A DNA stretch of 33,522 nt from Planctomycetota bacterium (GTDB lineage: Bacteria > Planctomycetota > MHYJ01 > WSZJ01). The stretch covers positions 1 to 33,522 of the forward strand of contig JAIOPR010000278.1 of the NCBI GenBank assembly GCA_021413805.1. The letters are read 5' to 3'. The notes under the pieces are model-generated. The model was given only the letters and a program-made list of their open reading frames with translations, was not told the origin of the DNA and made no database searches. Numbering within the stretch: position 1 is the first letter of the stretch; each line of letters opens with the position of its first letter. Shown here piece after piece: positions 7,682 through 15,881 of this stretch. A program made the position numbers and the translations under genes.

Positions 7682-8530
7682 ATGAGATTTCAGGTTGTCG
7701 TGGCCCTCGCGCTGTTGTCGGCGGGAATCGCACGAGCCCAGGAGGAGTCTGACCAGGCGCTGTTCGACAAGGCGTGGGCGCTTCAGGACGGGAAGAAGGA
7801 CTGGGCGGCGGCCGAGGAGATTTACGGGAAGCTCGTCGAGCGGCGAGCGGCGGGAAGGGAACTCGCTGTACGCACGCTCTACGAACGCGGCGTTTGCCTC
7901 GCAAAGCTCGAGAAAACCGAGGACGCGCACTTCGCCTTCTACCTGGTGTGCGACGAGTTCCCATCGGAATCCGGATGGTGCGCGAAGGCCTCTGCGGCGA
8001 GCGCTGGTTTGCGTCCGGCGTCCACGGACGAGGCGACCTTGAAGAAACTGAAGTCCAGTCATGTGTCGGCGACGTTTCGGGAGTGCAAGTTCCTTGAAGC
8101 GGTGGCGTTCATGGAAGAAGTGAGTGACCTGGGAATCCGGATTGAGGAAAGCGTCTGGCTCCTTTTCAGCACCGCTCGCGTTAGCTTCCGTGTCGAGGAT
8201 CTCCCGATGATCGACGCGATCGATCTCATGGCTCGCCAGGCCGGCCTGGGCTGGACGATCGAGGATGGCCGGATAGTCTTCGGCATCCCGATCGAGCAGA
8301 AGGACCGCGTGCGCCCCGCCCCGTCGGACACGCCGGAGAGCACCAAGGCGCTTCTTGAGCGTCTGTACGCGGCCAAAGTCACGCTGAACGCCCGGGACGA
8401 AAAGCCGCTCGCACTCGTGGAATACCTGCGGATTGCGACGCGCCTTCCCATCGTTCCGGGGCGCGAACTGCTCAGCAACTCCGGGCTCAATTTCCGGGTC
8501 GTCGATGGCGTCATCCTGCTGGATCCGTAA
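7682..8530 (+). CDS. Secreted protein with tetratricopeptide-like start and STN-like modules
   Basis: A 282-residue exported protein. Signal peptide MRFQVVVALALLSAGIARAQ. Residues about 22-105 look helical and TPR-like (ALFDKAWALQDGKKDWAAAE, ELAVRTLYERGVCLAKLEKT). After that comes a module shaped like the secretin/TonB short N-terminal (STN) domain: VSATFRECKFLEAVAFMEEV, then ARVSFRVEDLPMIDAIDLMA and GLGWTIEDGRIVFG; a second, shorter copy runs VTLNARDEKPLALVEYLRI to GLNFRVVDGVILLDP. In known proteins this module sits at the periplasmic end of secretins or TonB receptors, but no barrel follows here. Start set by GGAGG six bases upstream. It follows the PsbP-like gene by 31 bases and precedes the ZntB gene by 42. 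Confidence 0.72.
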   Translation: MRFQVVVALALLSAGIARAQEESDQALFDKAWALQDGKKDWAAAEEIYGKLVERRAAGRELAVRTLYERGVCLAKLEKTEDAHFAFYLVCDEFPSESGWCAKASAASAGLRPASTDEATLKKLKSSHVSATFRECKFLEAVAFMEEVSDLGIRIEESVWLLFSTARVSFRVEDLPMIDAIDLMARQAGLGWTIEDGRIVFGIPIEQKDRVRPAPSDTPESTKALLERLYAAKVTLNARDEKPLALVEYLRIATRLPIVPGRELLSNSGLNFRVVDGVILLDP

Positions 8531-8572
8531 ATCGAAAGTGCTCCCCGCAATCCCCCTGAAGGAGTTTCTCGA

Positions 8573-9547
8573 GTGAGCCCAGGCTCCGAGCAGCACGGCC
8601 TCGTCCATGCGGTCACCTTCGAAGGCGACGGCTCCGGGATGGCTCTCGCCTGGAACGAGATTGCGTCCTCCCAAAAACCGATCTGGATCCACCTCGATCG
8701 CACGTCGCCGGCGGCGCAGGAATGGATCAAGGGAGCTTCGGGACTCGATCCCCACACTTGCGAAGCGCTTCTGCAGGAGGAAACCCGTCCCCGCGTGGTC
8801 GTGGGAGATGCGGGCATCCTGCTGATCCTGCGGGGAGTGAACCTGAACCCGGGAAGCGATCCCGAGGACATGATCTCGATCCGCTGCTGGGTCGAGCCGC
8901 GGCGCGTGATCACGCTTCGCCGCGAAAAAGTCATGGCGATCCAGGATTTGCGGGACCGGTTGACGGTGGGGAAAGGGCCGATCGGTCCGGCCGATTTCGT
9001 CGTCGCGCTGGCCGGCGGACTGGTGGCGAGAATGAGCGCCGTGGTGACGGACATTGAGGAAGTGGTGGACGACTTCGAGACGCGGGTGCTCGAAAATGCG
9101 GAGAAGGGGCTGCGGTACAAGCTTTCCGAAACCCGCCGGACGACGATCATGCTCCGGCGGTACCTCGCGCCGCAGAAGGATGCGCTGGGCCAGCTGTTCG
9201 GCAGCGTCTGCCCGTGGCTTACCGCCGTCGATCGCAGCCACCTGCGCGAGGTCCTGGACAGGACCGCGCGCTGCGTCGAGGATCTCGATGCCGCCCGCGA
9301 ACGGACGCAGATCATCCACGAAGAGCTCGCCGCCCGCATGGCGGAACAGATGAACCGCACCATGTATCTCGTCTCAATCGTGACTTCCGTCTTTCTCCCG
9401 CTCGGCCTGATCACCGGCCTCCTCGGGATCAACGTCGGCGGAATTCCGGGGACCGAAAGCCACTACGCGTTCGCCGCCGTTTGCGGGCTGATGGCGGTCA
9501 TCATCGTGGTTCAGGTCTTCCTGTTCAGGCGGATGAAATGGCTGTGA
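8573..9547 (+). CDS. zntB: CorA/ZntB-family divalent cation channel
   Basis: A 324-residue inner-membrane protein of the CorA superfamily, pentameric channels for Mg2+, Zn2+ and related ions. The long N-terminal alpha/beta funnel domain is followed by a long helix (RYKLSETRRTTIMLRRYLAP ... RERTQIIHEELAARMAEQMN) and two C-terminal TM segments (YLVSIVTSVFLPLGLITGLL; FAAVCGLMAVIIVVQVFLF). The pore signature reads GINVGGIPG in place of CorA's GMN; the following GGIPG and the basic-aromatic C-terminus (RRMKWL) are typical of ZntB, a proton-driven Zn2+ importer in the characterised enterobacterial case. GTG start supported by AAGGAG eight bases upstream. Its end overlaps an in-frame ATG at 9538 of the next gene, but that gene's better start is 9565. 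Family certain, ion not. Confidence 0.92.
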   Translation: MSPGSEQHGLVHAVTFEGDGSGMALAWNEIASSQKPIWIHLDRTSPAAQEWIKGASGLDPHTCEALLQEETRPRVVVGDAGILLILRGVNLNPGSDPEDMISIRCWVEPRRVITLRREKVMAIQDLRDRLTVGKGPIGPADFVVALAGGLVARMSAVVTDIEEVVDDFETRVLENAEKGLRYKLSETRRTTIMLRRYLAPQKDALGQLFGSVCPWLTAVDRSHLREVLDRTARCVEDLDAARERTQIIHEELAARMAEQMNRTMYLVSIVTSVFLPLGLITGLLGINVGGIPGTESHYAFAAVCGLMAVIIVVQVFLFRRMKWL

Positions 9548-9564
9548 ACCCGAAAGGAAATTCC

Positions 9565-11082
9565 ATGCGGCATTCGCTCGCTGCGTTCGCATTGCTGCTG
9601 GTCGTCCTCGGCGTGGCGCGTGCCGAGGACCCACCCTCGTGGAACCCGGCGAAGACGTACGTCCTGGTCGCGAGCGTCATCGAGTGGCCCGACAAGGCCC
9701 TCGCGGCGTTCAAGGACGCTCGGCGGGACGAAGCGCTCGTTGAGCAGTTCAAGGCGGATGGCGTGCCGGCCGCGAATGTCGTTTTCTTGAAAGACAAGGA
9801 CGCCACGCTGGCGGCGCTTCGGCGGGAGCTCCACGCCCTCGCAGGCCGGGCCGGAGAGGGCAGCACGTTCATTTTCTACTTCCAGGGCCACGGGCTCACG
9901 CGGAAAGAGAAGACCTTTCTCGCGTGCTACGATGTGAACACGAAAGACCTCGCGACGGCTTTCGACGTGGACGAACTCTTCCCGATCCTGGACAAGGAAT
10001 GGAAAGGCGATCGTCTGCTGCTCCTCGGCGACTGCTGCCACGCCGGCGCCCTCGGCACCGTCGTGCAGCGCTTCGAGGGAAAAACCGCCGTCCGCGCCGC
10101 GTGCCTCACGTCTTCCACCGCTTCCAACCGCTCCACCGAGCACTGGACGTTCACGGAAGCGCTGATCACGGCGCTCGCGGGGGACGGCGCGGTAGACCGG
10201 GACCGGGATGGAAAGATCACCTTCGGCGAGGTGGACCTGTTCGCGCACGACGAGATGAAGTTCCGCGAGGACCAGCTGACGCGCGGGAAACGGACGAAGA
10301 ATTTCGAGGAAGCATTCGCGTTCCGGGCGGTAGCGGCGGACCGGCCGGCGCCGGCGAAGGTCCAGGGCGAGCGGCAGGTCGGTGAATTTCTCGAAGCGTG
10401 CGACCGAGACGGGAAGTGGTACGTCGCGCAGATCCTTGCGATCAAGGACGACCAGTTCCGCGTGCACTACTCGGGATGGGATTCGAAATGGGACGAATGG
10501 GTCGGCGCGGCGAAGCTTCGCCCGATCGCGCGCCCGAAACTCAAGGTCGGCGAGCGGTACGAAGTCGAGTGGCAGAAGGACCAGTGGTTCCTCGCGACCG
10601 TCACGAAAGCCGAGGAGGACTGGTTCTACTTCGTCCATTACGAGGGTGAGGAAGGCGACGACGACGAGTGGGTGACCGCGAGCAAGACCCGCACCCCCGC
10701 CGCGGGCACGAAGCCCAAACCGCCGGAATTCGCCGCGCTCGCGCCCCGAGCCCTCGTCAAAGGCGACGCCGTCGCCGCCCGCTGGAAACGCGCCTGGTTC
10801 CTCGCGGAGGTGACTTCGATCGACGGGGAGATGCACGCGGTCCGCTACGCCGACGGCGAGAACGGCTCCCTCACCGCGGCGGATCTCGTGCCGGTCGCGA
10901 AAGCGTCCGAGGTCGAGGTCGGCGACCGCGTCCTCGCATGCTGGAACGGAAAGCCGCAGATGTACCCGGGCGTGGTGGCGTCGAAGACGGAGAAGGACTT
11001 TTCGGTGAAGTGGGAAGATGGGAGCAAGGCGACGAGTGTGCCGATCGGGCAGGTGGCGCGGATCAAGGCGGCGGGAAAATGA
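9565..11082 (+). CDS. Secreted caspase-fold peptidase with four Tudor/chromo-barrel-like repeats
   Basis: A 505-residue exported protein. Signal peptide to about residue 20 (FALLLVVLGVARA). Residues 30-255 form a peptidase C14 (caspase/metacaspase-type) domain: the catalytic His is His109 in FQGHG and the Cys is Cys158 in GDCCHAG, both intact. An EF-hand-like loop, DRDRDGKITFGE (211-222), lies inside the domain, as in many bacterial caspases. Four SH3-like barrel repeats follow: 272-320 (WYVAQIL ... VHYSGWDSKWDEWV), 326-377 (WFLATVT ... VHYEGEEGDDDEWV), 397-444 (WFLAEVT ... VRYADGENG) and 449-501. The first closely resembles the eukaryotic MRG15/Esa1 chromo barrel (Tudor-knot). In eukaryotes such modules bind methylated histone tails; here they would act outside the cytoplasm, so ligand and role are open. 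Start fixed by AAAGGAA five bases before ATG 9565. Confidence 0.88.
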   Translation: MRHSLAAFALLLVVLGVARAEDPPSWNPAKTYVLVASVIEWPDKALAAFKDARRDEALVEQFKADGVPAANVVFLKDKDATLAALRRELHALAGRAGEGSTFIFYFQGHGLTRKEKTFLACYDVNTKDLATAFDVDELFPILDKEWKGDRLLLLGDCCHAGALGTVVQRFEGKTAVRAACLTSSTASNRSTEHWTFTEALITALAGDGAVDRDRDGKITFGEVDLFAHDEMKFREDQLTRGKRTKNFEEAFAFRAVAADRPAPAKVQGERQVGEFLEACDRDGKWYVAQILAIKDDQFRVHYSGWDSKWDEWVGAAKLRPIARPKLKVGERYEVEWQKDQWFLATVTKAEEDWFYFVHYEGEEGDDDEWVTASKTRTPAAGTKPKPPEFAALAPRALVKGDAVAARWKRAWFLAEVTSIDGEMHAVRYADGENGSLTAADLVPVAKASEVEVGDRVLACWNGKPQMYPGVVASKTEKDFSVKWEDGSKATSVPIGQVARIKAAGK

Positions 11083-11131
11083 CTGAGTGAGCACTCCTTC
11101 TAACAGCTAAATCGACTTCGGAGAGTAACCC

Positions 11132-11659
11132 ATGCATTTCGCCCGCTTCGCCGCCGCACTGTTCTTCGCTGTCATCTCGTTTCAGGCGCCCGCGCTCGCC
11201 GGCGACAAGGACAAGAAAGATGAGCCCTCCTTGGCGAAGACGCCCGAGGAGTGCCACGAACAGTTCAAGGAGGCGCTGATCGCGAAAGATGCCGCGGCGC
11301 TGTGGGCGGTGTTTTCGAAGAAGACGCAGAAGTGGCTTGCGGTGACCGCGGAGGAAGACCGCACGAAGGACGCCGAGGCGGTCGCGAAGTCGATCGGCGT
11401 GACGGCGAAGGAGCTGGAGAAGCTGGAAGCGAAGGACGTCGCGATTCGGAGGATCCTCGCGCAGGTGGACGACGCAGCGAAGGAGCGGATTGAGGCCGAG
11501 AAGCTGCAGGACCTGAGCGTGAAGGAAAAGATGGCGACGGCGGTCCGGAAGAGCGGCGACGACGAGCGCCTGGTCATTTTCGTGAAGGAAGGCGACGGCT
11601 GGTACGTGGCGATTGGCGGGGGGGAGTGCGACGGCGGGATGGACGAGGAGAAGAAGTAG
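11132..11659 (+). CDS. Small secreted protein of unknown function
   Basis: A 175-residue exported protein with a Sec signal peptide (FARFAAALFFAVISFQAPALA, cleavage near residue 23-24). The mature protein is Lys/Glu-rich and helical, with ECHEQFKEALIAKDAAALWA then VFSKKTQKWLA, a start like that of NTF2-like or DUF4878-type domains, and ends in a short beta hairpin (RLVIFVKEGDGWYVAIGG). An acidic-basic tail (DEEKK) follows. No catalytic residues recognised. A GGAGAG sequence lies about nine bases before the ATG. It follows the caspase gene by 49 bases on the same strand and converges with the TolC-like gene with only seven bases between stops. Confidence 0.7.
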   Translation: MHFARFAAALFFAVISFQAPALAGDKDKKDEPSLAKTPEECHEQFKEALIAKDAAALWAVFSKKTQKWLAVTAEEDRTKDAEAVAKSIGVTAKELEKLEAKDVAIRRILAQVDDAAKERIEAEKLQDLSVKEKMATAVRKSGDDERLVIFVKEGDGWYVAIGGGECDGGMDEEKK

Positions 11660-11666
11660 GGACTCG

Positions 11667-12866
11667 CTACGGGCGTCCGCGGGAATATTCCTCGACCGGC
11701 CGGCCGACGAGCGCCTCCAGCCGGCTGCGCGCGACGGCGAATTCGAGCTCGGCGTCGACTCCGCTGTGCGCTGCGAAGGAAGACGCGCGGGCGGCGCTGC
11801 CCCGAGCCCCCTGGTAACGGCGGACCGCGTCGGTCACGTCCCGCTCGACTTCGGCTTCCGCCGCGTTTCGGGCCTCCATGGTTGCACGCGCTTCGGCGGT
11901 GACCCTCACGATCGTGCGTCGGCCGTGGCCGCGGGGCGGGAGGTTCATGGAGAACCCGATGAACCCCGAGCTCTCCGAGTCGTGAAAGTCGAAGCTGGCG
12001 CTGTTGCGGTCGCGCTCGACGGAGTAGGCGACGCCGATGCCCGGATCGGGGGCGTCGTCGGCCTCGGCCTGGTCGAGCCGGCTGCGGGTTTCATCGGCGG
12101 ACGCGGCGAGCGCGGCGAGGCTCGTGCTGTGGAGGCGCGCCATGGCAATCGCCCGTGTGAGATCGACCTCGGGGCGGTCGTCCGGGAAGGAGTCCGTCAG
12201 CGTCCACGACGGCGGCGCTTCCGTGCCCACCAGGGTCTCCACGGCCCTTCGCGCTGATGACGCTTCCCACTCTGCCATTCGCAATTCGCCGCTGACCGAC
12301 TCCGGAGCGACGACGAAAGTGTCACCTCCGGGCCCAATCCCGTGGGGACGGTCTGGCTCGATGGCTCTCCTCCGCTCAACCCCGAGCCGATTTTCGGCGG
12401 CAACGGCCGACCAGTAGGCGCACCGCGCGATGTCGCGCACCCGGCAAAGCAAGTCGTCGGCATTCTCCCGGGCCAGCGCGATCTCCGCCGTCATCGCCGC
12501 CTGGCGTTTCTCCCATCGGCGGTTGTAGTCGAACACGTGCCGCACCGTCGCGCCGGAGGTTGTCATGACATCGCTCTGCGAAGGACGTACCCCGCTGACT
12601 TCGAACGGAAACGACGGAAACGACCGCGTCCCCTCAATCCTTACCTCCGCTTCACGGGTGAGTTCGCGCGCCACCGGTACCGCACCCCGCCGCTCCACGC
12701 ACACCAGCAATTCTTCCAGCGAAAGCCCGTCGCTCCAGTCGGGGAAGCGCCCGCAGGCTGCGTCTACCCTGCGCCAGTCGGTGTAGCGCCAGGGCGTGAC
12801 GGGCTCGGGGTCGCTTCCGCACGAGGCAAGCGCAGCGAGCAAAGGGAGGAAAGTGAGTTTTCGCAT
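11667..12866 (-). CDS. TolC-like outer-membrane factor lipoprotein
   Basis: A 399-residue exported protein with a lipobox (LLAALASC, Cys16 the predicted lipidation site). Two long helical stretches alternate with strand segments, as in the outer-membrane efflux protein (OEP/TolC) family: first pair in RRWEKRQAAMTAEIALAREN and ADDLLCRVRDIARCAYWSAV, second in AEARATMEARNAAEAEVERD and VTDAVRRYQGARGSAARASS, with a barrel-like strand region between (GIGVAYSVERDRNSASFDFH, SGFIGFSMNLPP). TolC proteins form trimeric exit ducts for efflux or secretion. The length is a little short for the family and there is no adjacent inner-membrane pump or adaptor, so the partner must lie elsewhere. Start supported by GGAGAG close to the ATG. 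Downstream of, and on the same strand as, the kinase-FGE gene. Confidence 0.7.
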   Translation of the reverse strand: MRKLTFLPLLAALASCGSDPEPVTPWRYTDWRRVDAACGRFPDWSDGLSLEELLVCVERRGAVPVARELTREAEVRIEGTRSFPSFPFEVSGVRPSQSDVMTTSGATVRHVFDYNRRWEKRQAAMTAEIALARENADDLLCRVRDIARCAYWSAVAAENRLGVERRRAIEPDRPHGIGPGGDTFVVAPESVSGELRMAEWEASSARRAVETLVGTEAPPSWTLTDSFPDDRPEVDLTRAIAMARLHSTSLAALAASADETRSRLDQAEADDAPDPGIGVAYSVERDRNSASFDFHDSESSGFIGFSMNLPPRGHGRRTIVRVTAEARATMEARNAAEAEVERDVTDAVRRYQGARGSAARASSFAAHSGVDAELEFAVARSRLEALVGRPVEEYSRGRP

Positions 12867-12945
12867 GCTCTCCAGTGATGCAAATGGCGGCCCTTGCCAG
12901 CACCGGGAGAAGCGGCCTGCGGAGGGGCATTTGACCCTGTAAAAC

Positions 12946-15741
12946 TCACCGATTTCCGGAAGGATTGACCCGCTTAGCGGCGCTTTTCGGCCGCTGGCCC
13001 CGCGTTTCCCGGTACCACGTCTCGCCAGGGGGCGTCAGCCGGCACGCCGCGGCGAGGCGGAGGCCGTTGGTGAAGAACGCAGCGTGGATGTGGTTGACGC
13101 CGGAATGGCTGGCGCGGTTGCGCGGCGGGGCCTGCGAGAACGCGCCGCCTTTGCCGATGCGCATCGTGCCGTAGCCGAGCCCCGGGTCGTTCAGGCACCA
13201 GTTCCACGAGTTCCCGGCGAGCTGGCGGATGCCGTACGGCGACTCGTCCCACGGGGTCGCCGTGACCGGCACCGGGTAAAATCCGTCGCCGTGCGACCCG
13301 TAGGAATTGCACAGGCTCGTGTCGAAATGCCTCCCCCACGGATACCCCCGCCCGTCGACGCCGCGCGCGGCTTTTTCGCACTGGTCTTCGTGCAGAAGCG
13401 TGTACAGCCGCCCGTCGCGCATCGATTTCCAGCGTGCATACGCCATCGCATCGGCCCACGAGATGCCGAGCACGGGCCAGTCGGCATGCCAGTCCGCGGA
13501 GGCGGTGTCGAGGCGGCGGGCCTGCGCGCGCAACTCCGGTGAAGCGGCCGCGAGCCACGCCGCGTCCGGCACGGCGTACCCGCCCCCCGGCAGCCGCGGC
13601 CAGTACGTCACCCCCTCTTTTCCCATCCGCGGTACCCGCATCGCCGCCTCTTCGGCCGAAGAGCGGTCAAGGTCCATGAGAAACGCGGCGTACTCCGCGC
13701 ACGTCACGGGCGATTTCGAGACGAAGAAATCGGCGACATCCACGATCGCCGCCGGGCCGGAAGCCGGGTTCCCGGGATCGCCCTGCGAGTGGAACGCGCC
13801 CCCCGCGATCAGCTCAAACCCCGCGGGGATTTCCCCCTCGGCGAACACCGTCACCTCGACCTCGACCCGCTCGAGGCGCTTCACCTCCACCGGCACGCGC
13901 ACCGGCGGACCTTTTCCGGGAACGACGACGACCAGCCATGAGCCCACGGGAAGCGCCCGGTTCTTGACGGGCGTGGGGCCGAGGTGAAGGCCGGGGCCGC
14001 GCGGGCGGTAAGGCGAGTTGCCGAAGGCGCGGTCAAGGGCCGCGGACGGACAGGGCAGGCCGCCTTCCAGCGCGCTGACGGGGACGAGAACGCGGTCTAT
14101 TTCCTCGAAGCGCCAGGCCCACGCCTCGGCGCCAGGAGCGGGCTTCGTGTCGCAAGCGGGGGAGTGGACGCGCAGTGCAATCGGCGCGGCCAGCTCGAGT
14201 TCGGCCACGCACTCGACCTGCGGTCCCTCCAGCCGGCGGCCGGACCACGGGTGGAACCCGAGGACGTTGAGTCGATCCGGCGGCACGTCGTGCGCTTCGC
14301 GAAGGCACGCGCAAGCGTACGCGCTCGTGCGAAGCGTCAGCCGGCCTTCGCCGCGCAGCCGCTCGTTCAGCGCGCCGTCGTTCCAGCGCTCGGCCTGCGC
14401 GCGATGCAGGATCATCCCGCGCCGGTCGTCGGCTGCTTCCGCCTTCACGAAACCGTCCCAGTGGAATTCGGCCATGAGGCGGCGGGCTTCGGCGTGGTCC
14501 GGGGAGTTCGCGAGGGCGGCGTCGAGCGACGCGTTCGCTTGCGCTGCCAACCGCGCGGCTTCCCGGGCGAATTGCTCGGCCCGGTCTTCGGCGGCCCAGA
14601 GCCGCATCTTCTCTTCCCGCGGCGCGTGGTTCGGGATTTCGCGGTCCAGCCGCCCGGCATCCGTCCGCGCGGCCGCCGCTTCCGATTCCAGAGCCCCGGA
14701 CTTCGCCAGGTCCGCCGCGGCCTGCGCCGCGAACTCCGTGGCGAGCGCGCGGCGCCGTTCCCGCTCTCGGGTTCCTTCGAGGTGCGCGTCCAGTTCCGCG
14801 GCGAGTGCCGAGGCGTCGGCGAAGCGGTCCTCCTTGCGGTGGGAGAGAGCGCGGAGGCAGGCGGTTTCGAGGTCGGCGGGGACGTCGGGCCACCTCGAAC
14901 TCGCCGCGGTGCCGGGGCGCGCCGGAATCTCGGAGGCCCGCCGGCGGACGACGGCACTCGGGGCCTCCGGGGCCGAAGAGACGACCTTGCTCAGGATCTC
15001 CAGCGCGGTGTTCCCCGTGAATGGCGGCCGTCCGCAGAGGATCTCGTAGAGAATCGCGCCGAGCGCGTAGACGTCGCTCCGCGCGTCAATCGCTTCGATG
15101 TCGCCCGACGCCTGCTCGGGGGGCATGTACTCCGGCGTGCCCATCACGTCGCCGGCGAGCGTCAGCGCGTCTCCGCCGCCCGCCGTGCCTTTCATCGGCT
15201 CCGCGGCTTCCCCCGGCGCCCGCGCCAACCCCCAGTCCACGACGAGCGTTTCGCCGAATTCGCCGAGCATGATGTTCGACGGCTTGAGATCGCGGTGAAT
15301 CACGCCCCGGGAGTGCGCGAACGCCAGGGCACGGCAGGCGTCGCGAAGCGCTTCCACGAGCCGCCGTTGCGGCCACCCCGGCGTCGGCGTTCCTCGCCGC
15401 ATACCTCCGAGGACATCCGCCATGTCGCGCCCGGCAATTTTCTTCATCGCGAAGAAAATCTCGGCCGGTCCCTTGCCCGCCGGCAGGACGCCGAGGTCGT
15501 ACACCGGCACGATGTTGGGGTGCTCCAGCCGCGCCGTGATGCGTCCTTCGCGGCGGAAGCGCTCGACCAGTTCGAGCGGCGCGCCATCGAGGAGGAGTTT
15601 CAGCGCGACAGCCCGGCCGGTGCGCGCGTCCTGTGCTTCGACGACACGCCCGAGGCCGCCGCGGCCGAGTTCCCGGCCGAGGGTGTAGCGCTTCTCCTTG
15701 TCGACGGACGCAGGCTTCTGCTTTCGGTCACCTTTCTTCAC
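12946..15741 (-). CDS. Ser/Thr protein kinase fused to a formylglycine-generating-enzyme-like domain
   Basis: A 931-residue protein without a TM segment, so probably cytoplasmic. Residues 20-322 are a Hanks-type kinase: Gly loop LGRGGLGRVV, Lys48 in VALKLL, HRDLKPSNIM with Asp151, DWG (169-171) in place of DFG, MPPEQ 206-210. All catalytic residues are present; the DWG form is frequent in planctomycetal and myxobacterial kinases. Residues 325-470 are an Ala/Glu/Arg-rich coiled-coil stretch. Residues about 595-632 look PEGA-like (LPVGSWLVVVVPGKGPPVRV). Residues 640-902 are an FGE/SUMF1-like (C-type-lectin-like) domain, with AGNSWNW and GGAFSQAPPRNRASHSG. The catalytic Cys pair of true FGE is absent here, so this module is probably a binding platform. 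GTG start; no other start follows the upstream in-frame stop. Divergent from the gene at 15882 across 140 bases. Confidence 0.93.
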   Translation of the reverse strand: MKKGDRKQKPASVDKEKRYTLGRELGRGGLGRVVEAQDARTGRAVALKLLLDGAPLELVERFRREGRITARLEHPNIVPVYDLGVLPAGKGPAEIFFAMKKIAGRDMADVLGGMRRGTPTPGWPQRRLVEALRDACRALAFAHSRGVIHRDLKPSNIMLGEFGETLVVDWGLARAPGEAAEPMKGTAGGGDALTLAGDVMGTPEYMPPEQASGDIEAIDARSDVYALGAILYEILCGRPPFTGNTALEILSKVVSSAPEAPSAVVRRRASEIPARPGTAASSRWPDVPADLETACLRALSHRKEDRFADASALAAELDAHLEGTRERERRRALATEFAAQAAADLAKSGALESEAAAARTDAGRLDREIPNHAPREEKMRLWAAEDRAEQFAREAARLAAQANASLDAALANSPDHAEARRLMAEFHWDGFVKAEAADDRRGMILHRAQAERWNDGALNERLRGEGRLTLRTSAYACACLREAHDVPPDRLNVLGFHPWSGRRLEGPQVECVAELELAAPIALRVHSPACDTKPAPGAEAWAWRFEEIDRVLVPVSALEGGLPCPSAALDRAFGNSPYRPRGPGLHLGPTPVKNRALPVGSWLVVVVPGKGPPVRVPVEVKRLERVEVEVTVFAEGEIPAGFELIAGGAFHSQGDPGNPASGPAAIVDVADFFVSKSPVTCAEYAAFLMDLDRSSAEEAAMRVPRMGKEGVTYWPRLPGGGYAVPDAAWLAAASPELRAQARRLDTASADWHADWPVLGISWADAMAYARWKSMRDGRLYTLLHEDQCEKAARGVDGRGYPWGRHFDTSLCNSYGSHGDGFYPVPVTATPWDESPYGIRQLAGNSWNWCLNDPGLGYGTMRIGKGGAFSQAPPRNRASHSGVNHIHAAFFTNGLRLAAACRLTPPGETWYRETRGQRPKSAAKRVNPSGNR

Positions 15742-15881
15742 GGCCCCAGTGAACCTGCGGAGGAAGCTGGTTTCAAGCGGCGCGAGCCATGAAGTGGCTC
15801 TTCAGGTTCCGCCTCATTTTTCTCGCCGCAGGGACCCTATGCCGCTAATTTCTCGCCCGAACAGGGTCTGGGGAGAAACCA

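Noticed and set aside
7667-9432. Long minus-strand readings opposite the STN-like and ZntB genes
   Set aside because: They lie across well-supported plus-strand genes and have no signal peptide, domain or ribosome-binding site.
10195-10232. EF-hand loop DRDRDGKITFGE as a separate calcium-sensor domain in the caspase
   Set aside because: A single such loop is a common insert in bacterial caspase domains, so it was described as part of that domain and not as a separate feature.
9511-11094. Long minus-strand reading opposite the caspase gene
   Set aside because: Shadow of a gene with intact His and Cys motifs; low-complexity Arg/Glu-rich translation.
13984-15792. Long plus-strand reading of about 600 residues opposite the kinase-FGE gene
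   Set aside because: Antisense to a gene with clear catalytic motifs; its translation is Arg/Val/Asp-rich with no domain features, as expected for a GC-rich shadow.
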